Shown: positions 10,691 through 23,259 of the stretch, one piece after another
How the letters are laid out: the number at the start of each line of letters is the position of its first letter
Position numbering within the stretch: the first letter of the stretch is position 1
Origin: Dactylonectria macrodidyma
Taxonomy: Eukaryota; Ascomycota; Sordariomycetes; Hypocreales; Nectriaceae
Assembly: GCA_020744425.1 (NCBI GenBank)
Contig: JAGMUV010000025.1
Location: forward strand, 806,001-870,000
Reading direction: 5' to 3'
Length of the DNA: 64,000 nucleotides
Translations under genes and position numbers: made by a program
The notes under the pieces: model-generated
The model's database searches: none
What the model was told of the DNA's origin: nothing
Seen by the model: the letters and a program-made list of their open reading frames with translations, nothing else

Positions 10691-13600
10691 CCTGAATGGT
10701 TTGAAATGGTGATGGAGCAGTTGATGAAGACAGGTTTTAGCTTAGGAATATCTGGTTACAAAAAGGTTGAGCAATGAGAATTTCGAGCAATGCATGAATC
10801 AAGATGCTTTGTTATTTTCCCGTGTGAGCCTAGTAAATCTTGGCGATCTTGTTTGATAGGGCACTTGACCCCTTGCTGGTAAGACGGTGTGACTTGGTGC
10901 CGGTGAGTTAGAGGGTGCAGTGGGTGTCAAGAAGTTTTGATCCAAAATTATGTACCGCAGCGGTCACTGCCAAGAATGGGCTAATCCCATTACGTCAAAA
11001 GGCTCATGCTGCTTTAAGATAAAAGCAGCGACTGCCGAATTTTGAAATATCTCTGCATCATGCCTTATTCTCATGTTCTTTATAGTGATTATAGTGGCCT
11101 CTTCAATTTAGTATTTAGTTAATGACCCTTACAATTAATTAAGCTTATAAAAAGAGAGTATTTTTAACTAAATTAAATTCTAAGTTTTAAATTAAACAAT
11201 TGGCTTATAATATTCTTACTTTTATTATTATATATTATTAAAATAATATTTGGAAAAAAGAATTGAAAAAAATTTATAATAATAATATAAATAAATATAA
11301 TATTATAAAAAGCCTATCTCCTCTTTAGATTTCCTTAGCTTTTTAAACTTCTTATATATAATAATATATTTAGATATTTCTTTATTAAATTTAAAGGGAA
11401 CGAAATGGCGATGGTTTCATTCCCCGCGCCACTCGTGCTGCTAGGTCCGCCGCGCTGAATTGGCTAGGACGCGTCCAAAGCATTTCGCCATTTTACCGCT
11501 CTTCGTGCCGCTGACCAGTTTTGCGTCAGAAACACACGCAACCGGATGTTGCAGCCCGACCTGAAACGATTGGCTGTGGCTGTGTTGTTGGGCTTGTGGT
11601 ATTCAGCTCGCTTCCACCCCGCCTTTCCTCTCCTCGCGACTTCGCATTCTCTCACACAATTATCATTCTGCTTCAGAGACGACGAGATTCAGCAGCTAAG
11701 TCGTCAGGTACCAGCGTGATTCTCTACGCATCGGTTAGGGCTCGCCCTACTAGTTGATTCGATGGCGCACTCGAGACGATGGATAGATTGCTATCGTGGC
11801 GATCAAACACACATAAGGGGAGGGGGTCCAGCCATCAAGTAGCATAAGTCAAGTAAGGCAACCTGGTTAGCTAGTTAGACAAGATATGTCAAAGCATCCT
11901 CACAAAAGTACTTTATTTATCTATATCATCTTGCAGATTCATTCCTATCTCTATTATAAAGATCTCTTCCAAATCTTCTAGAATATATATGAAGCTATAT
12001 CCGAACTCTGACAAAACCTTAATATAAACTTTAATAATGAGATTATTATAGTTTCTAATAGTAATATTCTTTAAATTCCATCCCTTACTAGATATTAGGT
12101 CCTTAGTATAATTAATTAAGTATAAGGAGGTGTTAAAGGAAATCTTATACTTCTCCTCTTAAATAAGCCTCTCTTCCTATATAATTTTCAATAGCCCTTT
12201 GACAAAGGAGCCCGCCTTCCATAGTGTAGGTAGTGAGTCTCTGAAGTGCCTTCCTTTCAAGGATTGTTAGAGCATTACGGATCCGCTGACGGCTGAGTTC
12301 TGCCTGGCTGTCCTAATGCTCCCGGAAACTATACGAGAGTTCTCTTGGTCTCAATCTGCTTCGTCAGGGGCAAAAACTTTGTTTGTAATCCTGAAGAGGG
12401 GGAAACACTTTCGGGGAGCAATGCGGAGGCACAGTCACGAGAGAGACGAAGAGAGAGAAGCACTTATGTTGACCTGGTCCCATCAGCAAACCCACAGAGA
12501 CTTGGTGGTCGGGGCAAAAGCAGGAAAAGGCCAAGTATTTGGTGTGTGGCTCCCTCATGATCTTCCCGCAATCTTGAATCTCGTCACAGATGGTGAGAAC
12601 ACCTTGCATGGCTCGTGGTCCTCTTTAACCTTAGCGCGAGAAGGGTCTATCTAGTGGAATGGGCGTGACAACGGTGCATGGACGAGAATTACCCAATGAT
12701 ACAACATGGGCCTACGGAACATGATAGCAAGTGTTACGGCGCTTCTATAGAAAGACCGGAGGTGATTGGCTGCCTCATGACATCGTAATGGATTTACCGC
12801 ATTACTCCCCTGTACGTCTGTTGGAAACGGGCTGAGAAGACGGCCCGGGCCGTTGCGACCTTGCAGAGTTTCACTTGCCGGTATTGAATCCGATTCCCCG
12901 CAGATGACTACTCGGCCCGCAAGTTCCCGTTAATTTCTAAGACCCAGAGGGACGCGTACCCCCAAGCATACCTTGTGATTTTAGCGAAGACGAGCTTGAG
13001 CTAGCGGGGAAAATTTCAGGCCCCATTTCCTGATTTCTAGCCCTCCCGTATCAAGATCTCCCCCACCCCTCGAAATGATAAACGAAATGAGGGGGGCAAA
13101 GGCCGAAGCCACAACGGAGGAAGAGCTCAAAAGTCCTTGCCATGGGCTGATTACGCCACATCCAGCAATCCCTGTCAGTTACTTAGGATACATCCCGCTC
13201 CCATCTGCTCCAGAAGGCCTTCACCTAACATACCTATAACTTTAGACGGCATAGGCAAGGCTTGCTGCTTAGTCGCTCACCAGAGTCTGCTATAGCCTGC
13301 TAGGGTTTAGCAGTGTAAGATTGGATTAAAGTACTTTTTGTATTTAGCCCGTTATGGAGACGCTTTTGCTTTTTCTTGATTTTAGTGTGACAAGGACTTT
13401 TGAGCTCTTCGTCTGTACCTTGATCATGATCATGAGCAAACAGCAAGTGCCGAGGCACAGAGGTGATAAACTTTCGACGGACTGTTTCCTCTCCGTCAGG
13501 TTGAAGATGGTCCCCGTATAGCCCATCATAACCTTTTCGTATGCAGGAAGAAGTATCCAGTCTATGGAACGGTCAACTGCATGCATGATCCTGCATAATC

Positions 13601-14493
13601 GCAGGATGAAGCAGCCATACAACCCATCCGCCTTTCCTGATAGGGAAGTCTCCAACCCAAGCGAGGTGAGCCCCCGCGTCGGGCACGCCACGCCTGGATC
13701 TTCTTGCCCGTGGATACCGGCCCCCCGGACCCAGGAACAATACCACTTCGATAGGCGAGTCGGGCTGCAGGGGGCCAAGGCTTTAGAGCTACTATCAGAC
13801 AGGATGAAATAGTTGAGACAGCTTGGTGACGATGGAAGATCTTGTCGTTTCTCTCTGTCTAGGGGAGAAGGAAGCTAGCTATTTATCCCTAGGGATCCGG
13901 CTGATCTGGACACCTTTGAACCGATGAGTCCGTCACAAGCCGTCTATCTAGGCTGTTGAGGGTCATCTAGGTTGCTGAGGTATGTCTAGGTTTGAAGTCT
14001 CTTTCTAGGTTCAAAGGAAAACACTATATCGATCCGGCCCCATGCACAGCTAGCTTTCCTATCGGTCCGTCTGACAGCTACGATTACCTTCGCACCAGAC
14101 CAGAAGCGTCATACTCAGGGGACTGTACCTAGCTCTATTTCGGGCCATTGGCTTTGGATGCAGGCTGAATCTTGCCTCGTATTGAGAAATGAGCCCCAAT
14201 TATTAAAATTTACAGGCCTACAGCCCGAGAACCGAGGTCTCCGCCGAACCAGGTACTGAACTGTCTGCTGGTCTGTATATCAATATATATAAATGTATCA
14301 CAGACTCTTGTCACGGTCATTTCTTATCTTTCCTCATTCAGTACCCAGTTACTTATTAAAATTGTTCACCCTCTACAGCTAATCTCAATTCTTGATTCCC
14401 TCTAAGTCATTGCTCATTGTAATTTCAAAGCCAACTTAACAGCCAAGCAATTCAACTTCTCCCACCTGCAAGTCTTCGTTCAAGGCCATCATA
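10691..14493. other. Long gene-poor region
   Basis: No supported gene in 3.8 kb. Two AT-rich, CpA/CpG-poor patches (about 11,090-11,400 and 11,900-12,200) look like decayed repeats. ORFs at 12.3-12.7 kb and 13.3-13.8 kb lack motifs, and the 13,778 one starts at TTG. At about 13,945-14,010 a degenerate short tandem motif (TCTAGGTT with spacers of about 18 bp) repeats roughly four times. Confidence 0.45.
14282..14291 (+). promoter_or_regulatory. Possible TATA box of the downstream small gene
   Basis: The string ATATATATAA lies about 200 bp upstream of the ATG at 14494. It is followed by a pyrimidine-rich leader with CAAT-like and TCATTC motifs, as is common in fungal promoters. Support is by position only. 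Confidence 0.3.
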
Positions 14494-14989
14494 ATGTCCG
14501 TTCCCACAAACTCCGCACACCTCCGCACTTTAAGAACAGTGGGCACGCATAATAATGTAAGCACTTCTATCCACCGTCCAAGTTTGTCTTACATTTTAGT
14601 AGAACCGGCTACAGTCGGCCTGTATCGACGATCTCGGAATGCAGGTACAGCATGTTACATCTGCTGAGGGTTTCCCGTCTGGATACTGCTTGTCTATTTC
14701 CAGGACTTTAGAAAGAACGAATCTTAATTTCTATAATACTCTGGTGGACTTTTCCGACACTTTGAGACGTCTGAACGATCAGCAACAAGCGGCTCTCTTT
14801 TGGCAAGGAATGTATGAAGGTCTTTATGACGATTATAGGAATTTGGATCAGAGATATGAAGCAATTTTGGGCAATAATCTCATGATGAGCATTGAAATCG
14901 CCAATATGGACAATCTGATTAAGATTCTGGAAGAGAAAATCCGTGGTATAGAGGTAGAGATGGCGAGGCGATGCAGAGAACGCCAGTGA
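14494..14989 (+). CDS. Hypothetical coiled-coil protein
   Basis: Two exons, 14494-14556 and 14603-14989, join in phase over a 46 bp intron (GTAAGC...TAG) to give 149 residues. The second exon is open from the acceptor to the stop. The C-terminal half is helical with heptad-like spacing (DTLRRLNDQQQAALFWQ, then NMDNLIKILEEKIRGIEVEM), suggesting a coiled coil. There is no signal peptide or known domain. A second weak intron inside exon 2 (GTACAG...TTCCAG) would break the frame and was not used. Codon content looks plausible, but without a homologue I cannot exclude a chance model. Confidence 0.45.
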
Positions 14990-15224
14990 TCCGGGAGAGT
15001 TGGGCGGGAACCAAACTCAAGCCGCACTGTCAACGCGCATCAAGCAGTAGAGTTGGTGTCATGGGTTCGACTATAACATAAAGGAATTGATCTGAGTTAG
15101 TTTCAAGGTTTACCTAGCCCTTCCCAAAGTTTGATCCTTTTCCTAGCTGCACCAAAAAAGGGGAGAGCTTGAGAGTACGTAATCTCGCGTCTCCCCGGTC
15201 GTAGAAACAAGAATCATTTGCCCG

Positions 15225-15890
15225 TCATTGCCCATGCTCATGTCTGAGGCGGCTTGGCTCATCATCCGCCCACGTAACGACATAGGGCATGTCTATCTCA
15301 TCGAATAGCTTGATCAGTGCTGTAGTAGGAGTGTGGCCATTCAACTTGTCTCGATTGATGAGAGCCCGGGCGTTATATATGTCCCTCTGCGTGAAGGTTG
15401 ATTCAGGGTGTTGATCTTGGACCACAGCCCGTACGTCATAGGCCCGGATACCGACCCGACGGCTTGTCGACTCAATGGTTGCACCGATGAGTGTAGTGAG
15501 TCGTCTATGGGAAAGGTGCGCAGACGGTCTAATACTACGCCCATGGTTGTGTTGACTGTGTTTCGGGGTTGGGTGTCGTCGTAGGAGCCACTTGCCCTCC
15601 TCTAGGGCCTCAGCTATCACCATCCACTTGCATCCGCACTTCCGAGACTTCCGTTGCCGAAGACTTGTACCTCTACTAGGCCGTGGTTCTCCGTATCGGT
15701 CACATTGGAAGGAGTATCTCATCCTCCGACCGTTATAGGGGTAGGCGTTCCATCAGACAATACCAAAGCCATTCTCTTTCGCAAACGTGTATACTAAGTC
15801 GAATAGAGCTTCGACTGACGGCGCTGGGTCGCCTGGGATCGGTGGGTTTGGGATCGGGTCTGAGGCGAGGGACGAGGAAATCCGAAGAGG
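15225..15890 (-). pseudogene. Truncated Mutator-like (MULE) transposase, N-terminal part
   Basis: The minus-strand frame reads SVEALFDLVYTFAKENGFG, one in-frame TGA, then RRMRYSFQCDRYGEP and a basic stretch with RKCGCKWM and HNHGRS. This is the FAR1-like zinc-binding N-terminus of fungal MULE transposases. It continues through AYDVRAVVQDQHPESTFTQR and ends at PSRLRHEHGQ-stop, before the catalytic DDE core. The TGA could be a CGA mutated by RIP. The protein is missing its C-terminal two thirds and is not functional. Confidence 0.7.
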
Positions 15891-18359
15891 AGAAGATCTG
15901 ATCTCTTAAGGGGATGGTGCTTATGTGGACGGCTATCGAGGTGGTTAGTATGGAGGGGGGAATTTGAAAGTATCTGAACTGAACAGCGAGTAGTCCTATC
16001 TCTCACGCCGTTGGCGGACTTGTTCATACGACCGGGCAAGCTCGAGGGTAAGCCTCCGATCCGTCCCAATCACTTCTCGTACTAGCTTCAGGGTAGATTG
16101 AAACTCGGCCTTTGTAGGTGACGATTGCTCTTATGTTAATTGAGGTGGAGAGGAGGAAGGTAGTGGGTCGGTTTCTAGGCCCGGTATAGGAAATCTGACT
16201 CGCTGCTGCTATCTTCCTTAGGTTAGGAAGTCATTCGAAAGGTATATCTCATAATCGAAACGGAGCTTCCATCGTGACTCATGAAGCCCTTGCGATCTGT
16301 GTGGCCGTGGGGCGGTTGAAAAGGTCTGTGGATAAGATGCGAAGAGATTTCAGAGGGTATCTTCGTCGCCGACTCCGTAGTATTGGCCGATACTTGTTCC
16401 AATGCTGCTCGCTATGCGAGGTCTATTCGCGAGTAACGACGGTTTGAACCTGGCTTGTCGGTTCTGCCGCTGTCGTTTTTGGGCGCGTAATTGATCGTTA
16501 GGAGTAGGACTGCGGGTTCGGCGCCTTGGATTGCTCTCTGAGCTGGAAAGAGACTCGGATTGGGACGTGACGAAGTCCCTAATCATCGAGGGTTGAGAGA
16601 CTTAGTAGTGGGTGACTTGCTGATGGAGAGAGCTTGATCGCGTCGCGTCAGTTACTAAGGTAAGATTCAGGAGAGCTCAGCTCAAGAGACTTCGGAAGCT
16701 CTGGCAGCATTCTGCCGTCACTAACAATAAAAAAAAATTGACGAATCAGAGTCCCTAAAAGTCATGACCCCCTAAGGTTCATGCCCGCGTATCAATTCGT
16801 CATGCCCCCCAGACGAAACACCATGTTGGCCAAGCGTTAAGAAAGCATTGAGTGAGGCATTATCCCTGGTCCAGTCTGAACCCGCTGGTGATGGAGAGTT
16901 CGCGACGCTTCAAAGATGAGTTGTGATCCATTCGATGACTTCTGCGACACAGATTTCCACTTAACATGTCAATGAGAGACAATGAGAAAGTGGTGCAAAA
17001 AGTAAGCCTTGATTAGCACTCTGAAGATGGGTGTCGGCGCGGGCTAGACCCCGAAAGCATGCCCACCAACGCCCCCGGTGCCATTCTGTGCCACAACTGG
17101 AAGAGCGGCGAGCAACACCAACGGAATATGGAGGTGGTCCCGGGACACGGCTGACCAAAGTCATCAACGCCTACCTATCGCCTTGCTAGATCGAAGTCGC
17201 AGGAGAAAGCTGCACTTGAGTGGCCCCTACCAAGTCGCGGATATGTGCCCATGGGCTGCGCATTCGGGCGAGAGCGGCCGGTGTAACCCCGATGATCGAG
17301 CACATATCCATGTATCCCAGCTTCTATCCGATGCCGTCGATGCCTGATTCCCTCGTGGCGGCATCAATCTTGCAAGGGAAGCTCACTTGTGGATGATAAA
17401 GTGGACCACCCCGCTTTTAACTCACCGGCTGACACCTGCAAAATCTCCAGAACCCGACCCGTCCCTCCCCAGCTGAACACGAAGGACTCACAGGGGGTTC
17501 GGAGGACATGGTACCACTAGCTAAGGTACCTTATGTATGTCGTCCATGTACATCTGTAGTAGCGGAGATCGCCCGCTGCCTCTTGAATCCGTCGCGCAGG
17601 GGGGGCGAGACTATCGAGCCAGCGCATCCCTTGCAACTGGCTCTCCCGATATTGCCTTGGCGATCTCGCCCGTCTTGGCATGGTACTCCGGCGGGTCCCC
17701 TCGGATGCCGCGTACCCAATGCGGCCGTACTAAAAGGGGATTGGGCCGGATCGGCCAGGACGATGGGACGGCGGGGGAAACGGGGGTGTTCGGGAAGACC
17801 GGGGGTTGGAGATTGTGGTTGCAGGTCTGGAGGATGTTTGGGTTAAGGGGTGGGGTATCGGCACCAGGTGCTGAAAGTGGATTGCCCGCCAAGAATTGCG
17901 GCTCAATTCTAATGCTTGTCAATAGCCGGTGCCTACTGTGTGTGTGTTCCGTCAAAGGTTGACCGAGTTCGAGACCAAGGGAGGATATTACCATGTCGGG
18001 GTCGCCGAATGTCGACCGAATGTCGACCGAATTCCAGACCAAGGGATGACCTTGCTATGTGGCGGTCTCCAAAATCTCACCGTTGTGCATGTCTTCAGAG
18101 GACCTTGACCGTCATTTGTACCAATCGAAGGGCAAACGTGACAGAGATCAGATTCGAACCTAATGGGGCTCCAGAAATCGGGTTTTGCATTAAAACGGCA
18201 GTTTATATTGAAATGCACAAAATTGGTACAGACTTGGAGTTTATTGAAGTTTTGTTATATCTTTCAAAATATGGGCAAATAAGATTTCCAACTTTCCGGC
18301 CTACTCTCCGCCCGGCTCCGACACTCCTACCTCACCACAATCCCTACACACAACCGAAA
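15891..18359. other. Intergenic region without a supported gene
   Basis: Several ORFs of 70-140 codons occur, most starting at GTG or TTG and without domains. A short inverted pair (TTGACGAAT at about 16,738 and ATTCGTCA at about 16,796) may mark a decayed element end. At 17,961-18,070 a 47 bp unit is directly repeated in diverged form, and the 11-mer AATGTCGACCG occurs in tandem between the two units. Confidence 0.45.
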
Positions 18360-20220
18360 CTAAATCTGGACTGTTTTCGTTTCCTTAGTTGTATCCTCCA
18401 ATCCCTTGGGCTCCGTTGCTGCGCCAGTGCTCTTGGAGTCGCAGACGTATCCTGCAAATTTCCTTGTGGGAATTCCCTTCATGAACATCTCATCCAGCTC
18501 CTGGAATGTTCGACCAGCCGTCTCCGGCAGGGCGAACCACAGATACACAAGAGAAATAACCCCCAGCCCGCCGAAGATGAACGCGATCTTGCCACCGAGA
18601 TTCGCTTTATCCACATTAAACAGACGCGGCAGCACGAAAGCCAACGTCAAACTCAGAGCACCCTCAACCGTCAGCCCGATAGAAATCGTCTTAAGGCGCA
18701 GCCGAGATGTGGGAACCTCAGCTAGGATCGTGTATAACGTTGGTGCGTAGCTGACCTGATAGCAGAAGCCGTAGACCATCATCAGTGCCACAGTGCCCTT
18801 GAGAGCGGTCGTGTTCCCATGCTCGCCAACGACCGCAAGCGCGCCTATGAGCATCAAGACCACAGTCATGGCGAATAATCCCCAGAGCACCAACCGGCGG
18901 CGGCCGACGCGATCGATCAGGAACCAGCTTATGACGTTGCCGGCTACCGCCAGCACGCGCAAGCCAACGTACAGCCTGAAGGCCTCAGGGGTGCTATACC
19001 CGGCGAGTTGAGCATAATAGGTAAAGTACGAAAATGAAAACGAGACACCCGCGAGGAGCTGGATGGACGCTGGTGCCAAGCTGATAATTGTACGTCGACG
19101 GTTTGACTTTCGGAGACACTCCAGGTAGGTTGATGCTTCGGTTTCGGCACGGACCTTCTCCAGTGTGGATTCCATATAAGCAAGGCGCCGGTGGGCGACA
19201 TCGGGTGCGTAACCGAGCTTGGAGAGGTTGATCAGGGCCTGAGATCGCCGGCCTTTGGAGACAAGCCACCAAGGAGACCTATACAAGAGAGATGAGTCAT
19301 TTATCTTTCGGCGGGCAGGGCTAGACGGAACGTTGGAGCAGTTAGGGATGCACAATATGGCAAGGAACTTACTCGGGCATGAACCAAACGAAGAGAGAGC
19401 ATATTACAGCGAATCCATACTGCGAGCAGAAGATAGCCCGGTATGCCCAGCGGTTGTTATAGGAGCCGGTGAACTTGAGAATAATGGACGCGATGAAACC
19501 GGCCAGGGTATATGTAAGAGCGACGAGACAGGTAAACAAGCCACGGAGAGGCATAGGGGCGATCTACAGAGAACATGGGTTAGTTGGGCGTTGGATAGTC
19601 GAGGGAGGGGGCCGCCGCTCACATCACTGATATACGTCATCATGATGGAGGTTAGAAAACCGATCGTCAGGCCGCTGAGGAACCTGCCGCCAAAGAAGAG
19701 CGCGGGGGTCTCAGCGACGAACTCCATCGAGATAGCACCGAAGGTCAGTGCCAGATTGATCATGACAATAGGCCGACGGCCAAACCGATCGGCCAACGGC
19801 CCAACAAGGATCGTACCAATGGTGGATCTATTGCGAGATAACATAACAAGTTAGCTTCCAATATCAACCAGGAGACAAAGTTCAGACTTGCGCTGCCACA
19901 GGTCCACCTAGGAATGCGGATTGCCAATTCGCCGACAACGTGTACTGCGTCTTACCGCCGGAGACTACGGCGTAACCAAAGTCCTTGCGGAACTCAGGGA
20001 TGCCGAGAATGCTGCCCGAGGCAGAGGATTCGAACGCGGTCAATACCACGACCACGAGGGCGTACATACACCATGCACAAGCTCTGGGATGCCGCCGGAG
20101 AGCCTCGAGCTTGCTCTCCTCGTGCTCTTCTTCGTGTGCCAGGTTCCCAAGCTGTTCCTCTTCCACCCGGGTCAGGCGTTTGTCCTCGAACTGGCCGAGG
20201 TCGTCCTTCTCGGCCGTCAT
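18360..20220 (-). CDS. MFS sugar transporter (fungal maltose/hexose permease type)
   Basis: Four exons, 20220-19892, 19827-19623, 19563-19373 and 19278-18360, give 547 residues. Sugar-porter signatures are present: WQSAFLGG before helix 2, GPLADRFGRRP in the loop between helices 2 and 3, GRFLSGLTIGF, MPESPWWLVSKGR at the end of helix 6, DRVGRRRL, and PETAGRTFQELDEMF near the C-terminus. Twelve helices fit the length. The N-terminal cytosolic tail is charged (EEEQLGNLAHEEEHEESK), like fungal alpha-glucoside permeases. Intron 1 uses a GC donor (GCAAGT); only this choice keeps the frame and the family alignment. It is divergent from the P450 gene, with 1.17 kb between the starts. Confidence 0.94.
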
Positions 20221-21387
20221 GGCTCGATGATACTAGGCTAGATCCTGGGAGTTGTGGGGCGTGGTTGGGAGGGGATCGAATACAAGGGCAAAGAATATAG
20301 GCCAAGGAACCCGTTTGGCGATACAAATAGGGGGGAGGAGATCAATACCGCAGGCCAGAGACCCTGCCTATATCATGAAACAGATGTGTTAAAAGAGATT
20401 CAAAGCCTGAAGCTGTCGATTGCGACCCAGCAATTCGGGCCTAATATACTACTGGAGTGTATGTGCCAAACAACCCTGGCTCTTAGCGAGCACATTGTTC
20501 GAGCTGAATCCTGAGCTGAATACACATACCAGCCCTAGCCTTACTATTACAGAGAGTAGTAGATGTGCCTCTCTAACCTCTATCCCTGTCGGATACGAGG
20601 CGTTTCGGTGCTCCCGGCTTACGCTAACGTGCTCGGCATATGCCGCACACCAATGAGCGTCTTAAATAGGGCTTCTGATAACAGAGCAACATTGAGGCGC
20701 GGCCCGAACCGCGGGGACGGCCCGAACAAGGTTTGCGCGAATGCCACAAACAGTAAGTAGGCCGACACTGACACCTCCTCGGTGTCCTTGAATTGGGTGT
20801 AGTTCAGATAAATACGACGTGGTCCTAATACAGGTACATCAGCAGACACCAGTAGTGGCTGCCTCTAGGCTGGCAAAATGTGCTGATGTTCCCATCAATC
20901 AGTTAGAAAGTACTTGAACTGGGAGCTGAGCTGCAAGGGCCGCGCGCCAATCGGGAGATCTGTGAGGTTGGTAATGCGTCCACACGCAGCGCTACTATAT
21001 CTACAAGAAGAACAACTCTGGACATGCCGCGCGTACTCACTCTATGTACTACTACCTAATGGGAAATATTTAGCGAGATCGTTTCGTAGTATGAACAGGA
21101 TGCGGCAATCATCTCGGCATTTCTAGCAGAGAGGCATATAGGCGTCCTGAGAGATGAGGATTGGCTCTAGGAAAGTATGCACATACGGAGTATATACCCT
21201 GACGAACGTCCGTCCTCTGTGATTTGGGCTGGCAAGTTTCGGTCCGAGGTACTTACTTATCTGTGCCGGCTTGAGAATATCGGACGACAGCCGACCCCTT
21301 AAGCAACTAGATTACTCCTAGGACAAGGCGCTCTTCCATTTACGAATACCAAGACCCTGCATCCAACATAAGGAAATAGCACGATAG
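20221..21387. promoter_or_regulatory. Divergent intergenic region of transporter and P450
   Basis: It separates the two start codons and must contain both promoters. TATATA at about 21,189, roughly 200 bp before the P450 ATG, is a possible TATA box. A minus-strand open stretch at 20,622-20,880 (VLGPRRIYLNYTQF, then SVSAYLLFVAFAQTLFG) looks protein-like and hydrophobic but has no ATG. It may be a remnant exon of a lost gene. Confidence 0.4.
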
Positions 21388-23259
21388 ATGGAGATGGCTC
21401 TGCTAGCTGGGGTACACTGGGCAGAGCTCACCGCCGTGGCGGCCCTCCTGGTATGTTCAGGCACCGAGCCTCTGACTCTGTAGCCAACCCAACCATGATA
21501 ACTGTTTCTCTAAGAAACGCTCCTCAGGTTTCCCTTACTGCAACATTCCAAATAATCAACAATCTCTACTTCCATCCCCTCGCCCGCTTCCCTGGCCCCT
21601 TCCTCTACCGCGCAACCCGCATCACCTTCGTGTACAAGCTCCTGCGCGGGTCCCTCCCTTTCGACGTCCTCCACTTGCATGAGAAATACGGCCCCGTGGT
21701 GCGCATCGCGCCGAACGAGCTCTCGTTTGTTGATCCGGAGGCGTGGAAGGACATCTATGGACACCGGACGGGCCCTCGACACCACGGACAAGACGAGCTG
21801 CCCAAGTACGACATCTTCTATCGCCCCAAGAATGTCCCGCCAAACGTATCCACCGAGGACCGCGACAATCACTCCATGCTGAGGCGACAGTTGTCGCATG
21901 GGTTTAGTGACCGGTGCATGCGCGAACAGGAGCCGATTATCGGGTCGTATGTGGACTTGTTGGTGAGAAGGTTAAGGGAACGCTGCGTAGAGCTGGTGGA
22001 GAAGGGAATGCAGACGACGCCAAAGCCTATGGACATGACGGCATGGTACAATTGGACTACTTTCGACATCATCGGGGATCTAGCGTTCGGTGAGCCATTC
22101 GGCTCTCTCGAGAACGCCGGCTACCACCCCTGGGTTGCTGCTGTGAACGCTACCATGTTGCAATTTGGTACCGGCTTGGCGATGAGGTATCTGGGCCTGG
22201 GCGGCTGGATCGAGCCGCTGGTAAGGTCCCGTAGGAAGAACCGGAAAGCGCACATGGATTACACTCGTGATAAACTCACCAGGAGGATGCAGCTCAACGT
22301 CGAGAGGCCAGATCTGATCGAAGGCTTGTTGAAAAAGAAGGACGACTGGGTGAGTGGTATATTTCCTCTTGACTCCGTATCCCATGAACCTTTGCCAACC
22401 TCTAGAAACGCGGCGTCAACATATTAACGGTGGTTTCCAGGACTTTCTAGACCTCGACCGCATCCAAATCAACGCTAACGTACTCATTATAGCTGGTTCT
22501 GAGACTACGGCAACACTGTTAGCAGGCGCTACATACCTCCTGCTCAAGAATCCTGAAGCCATGAAGAAGCTAACGGCCGAGGTCCGGTCGACATTCCGGT
22601 CAGACGATGAGATGACTCTCACCTCAGTTGGCAAGCTGGGCTACATGAAGGCTTGCCTCGATGAGGCCCTGCGTCGCTATCCCCCCGTTCCAATGGGCCA
22701 GCCGCGAGTCGTTTTTAAGGGCGGCACGACCATTGCGGGGGAGTTCGTCCCTGAAAAGGTCAGTGAATCTTCGTTTCTTGCTTTTATCTGTCTTTTCCCC
22801 CCCAGTGGATCGAGAGTCTCAACGGGAAATTGACAACGGCTCCCGTGCTCACCCCATATAGACCGTTGTATCCGTCTGGCAATGGGCCGCGAACCACCAC
22901 GCCCACATGTGGAAGGATCCTCTCGGCTACCGACCCGAGCGCTTCCTGCAGGACCCGCAGTTCGCGGACGACAAGCTGGACGCACTGCAGCCGTTCGCAG
23001 TTGGGCCGAGGAATTGTATCGGTCGAAAGTAAGTTGGCCATCATCTTATCTCGAATGGCTTGGTGAGTATATCAGATACTGACGGCCAATGTTCACTCGT
23101 AGCCTGGCAAATTCTGAGATGCGACTAATCCTCGCCCGACTCATCCTCAACTTTGACATGCGGCTCGTCGATGAGAATGTAGACTGGATGGACCAAAATA
23201 TTTACATGTTTTGGGAGAAGAAGCCGCTTAATGTGTACTTGACACCCGTTCGGGAGTGA
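21388..23259 (+). CDS. Cytochrome P450 monooxygenase
   Basis: Five exons, 21388-21450, 21528-22349, 22441-22758, 22862-23028 and 23103-23259, join to 508 residues. The N-terminus is a membrane anchor followed by the proline-rich hinge FHPLARFPGP. Motifs in order are WxxxR-type LSHGFSDR, I-helix AGSETT, K-helix EALRRYPP (ExxR), PERF, and the heme loop FAVGPRNCIGRN with its Cys ligand. All are intact. The sequence style (HEKYGPVVRIAPNELSFVDP) is that of the large fungal group that includes trichothecene C-15 hydroxylase-like enzymes. The substrate is unknown. The enzyme should sit in the ER membrane and need P450 reductase. Its neighbour is a divergent sugar transporter, and no synthase or synthetase is in the window. 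Confidence 0.95.

Noticed and set aside
13344..13778. 144-codon minus-strand ORF
   Set aside because: Starts at TTG and shows no protein-like features.
13916..13936. Hammerhead-ribozyme-like string CGATGAGTCCGT
   Set aside because: The core should be CTGATGA and be followed, after a stem, by GAAA; neither is present.
17611..18042. 143-codon minus-strand ORF
   Set aside because: Starts at TTG, no domain, composition is low-complexity Pro/Asn.
18148..18165. tRNA B-box-like GGTTCGAATCT on the minus strand
   Set aside because: No matching A box or cloverleaf could be formed around it. No tRNA or rRNA was seen in the window.
17916..18725. 269-codon plus-strand ORF
   Set aside because: Runs antisense through the 3' part of the sugar transporter and has no domain; a shadow frame.
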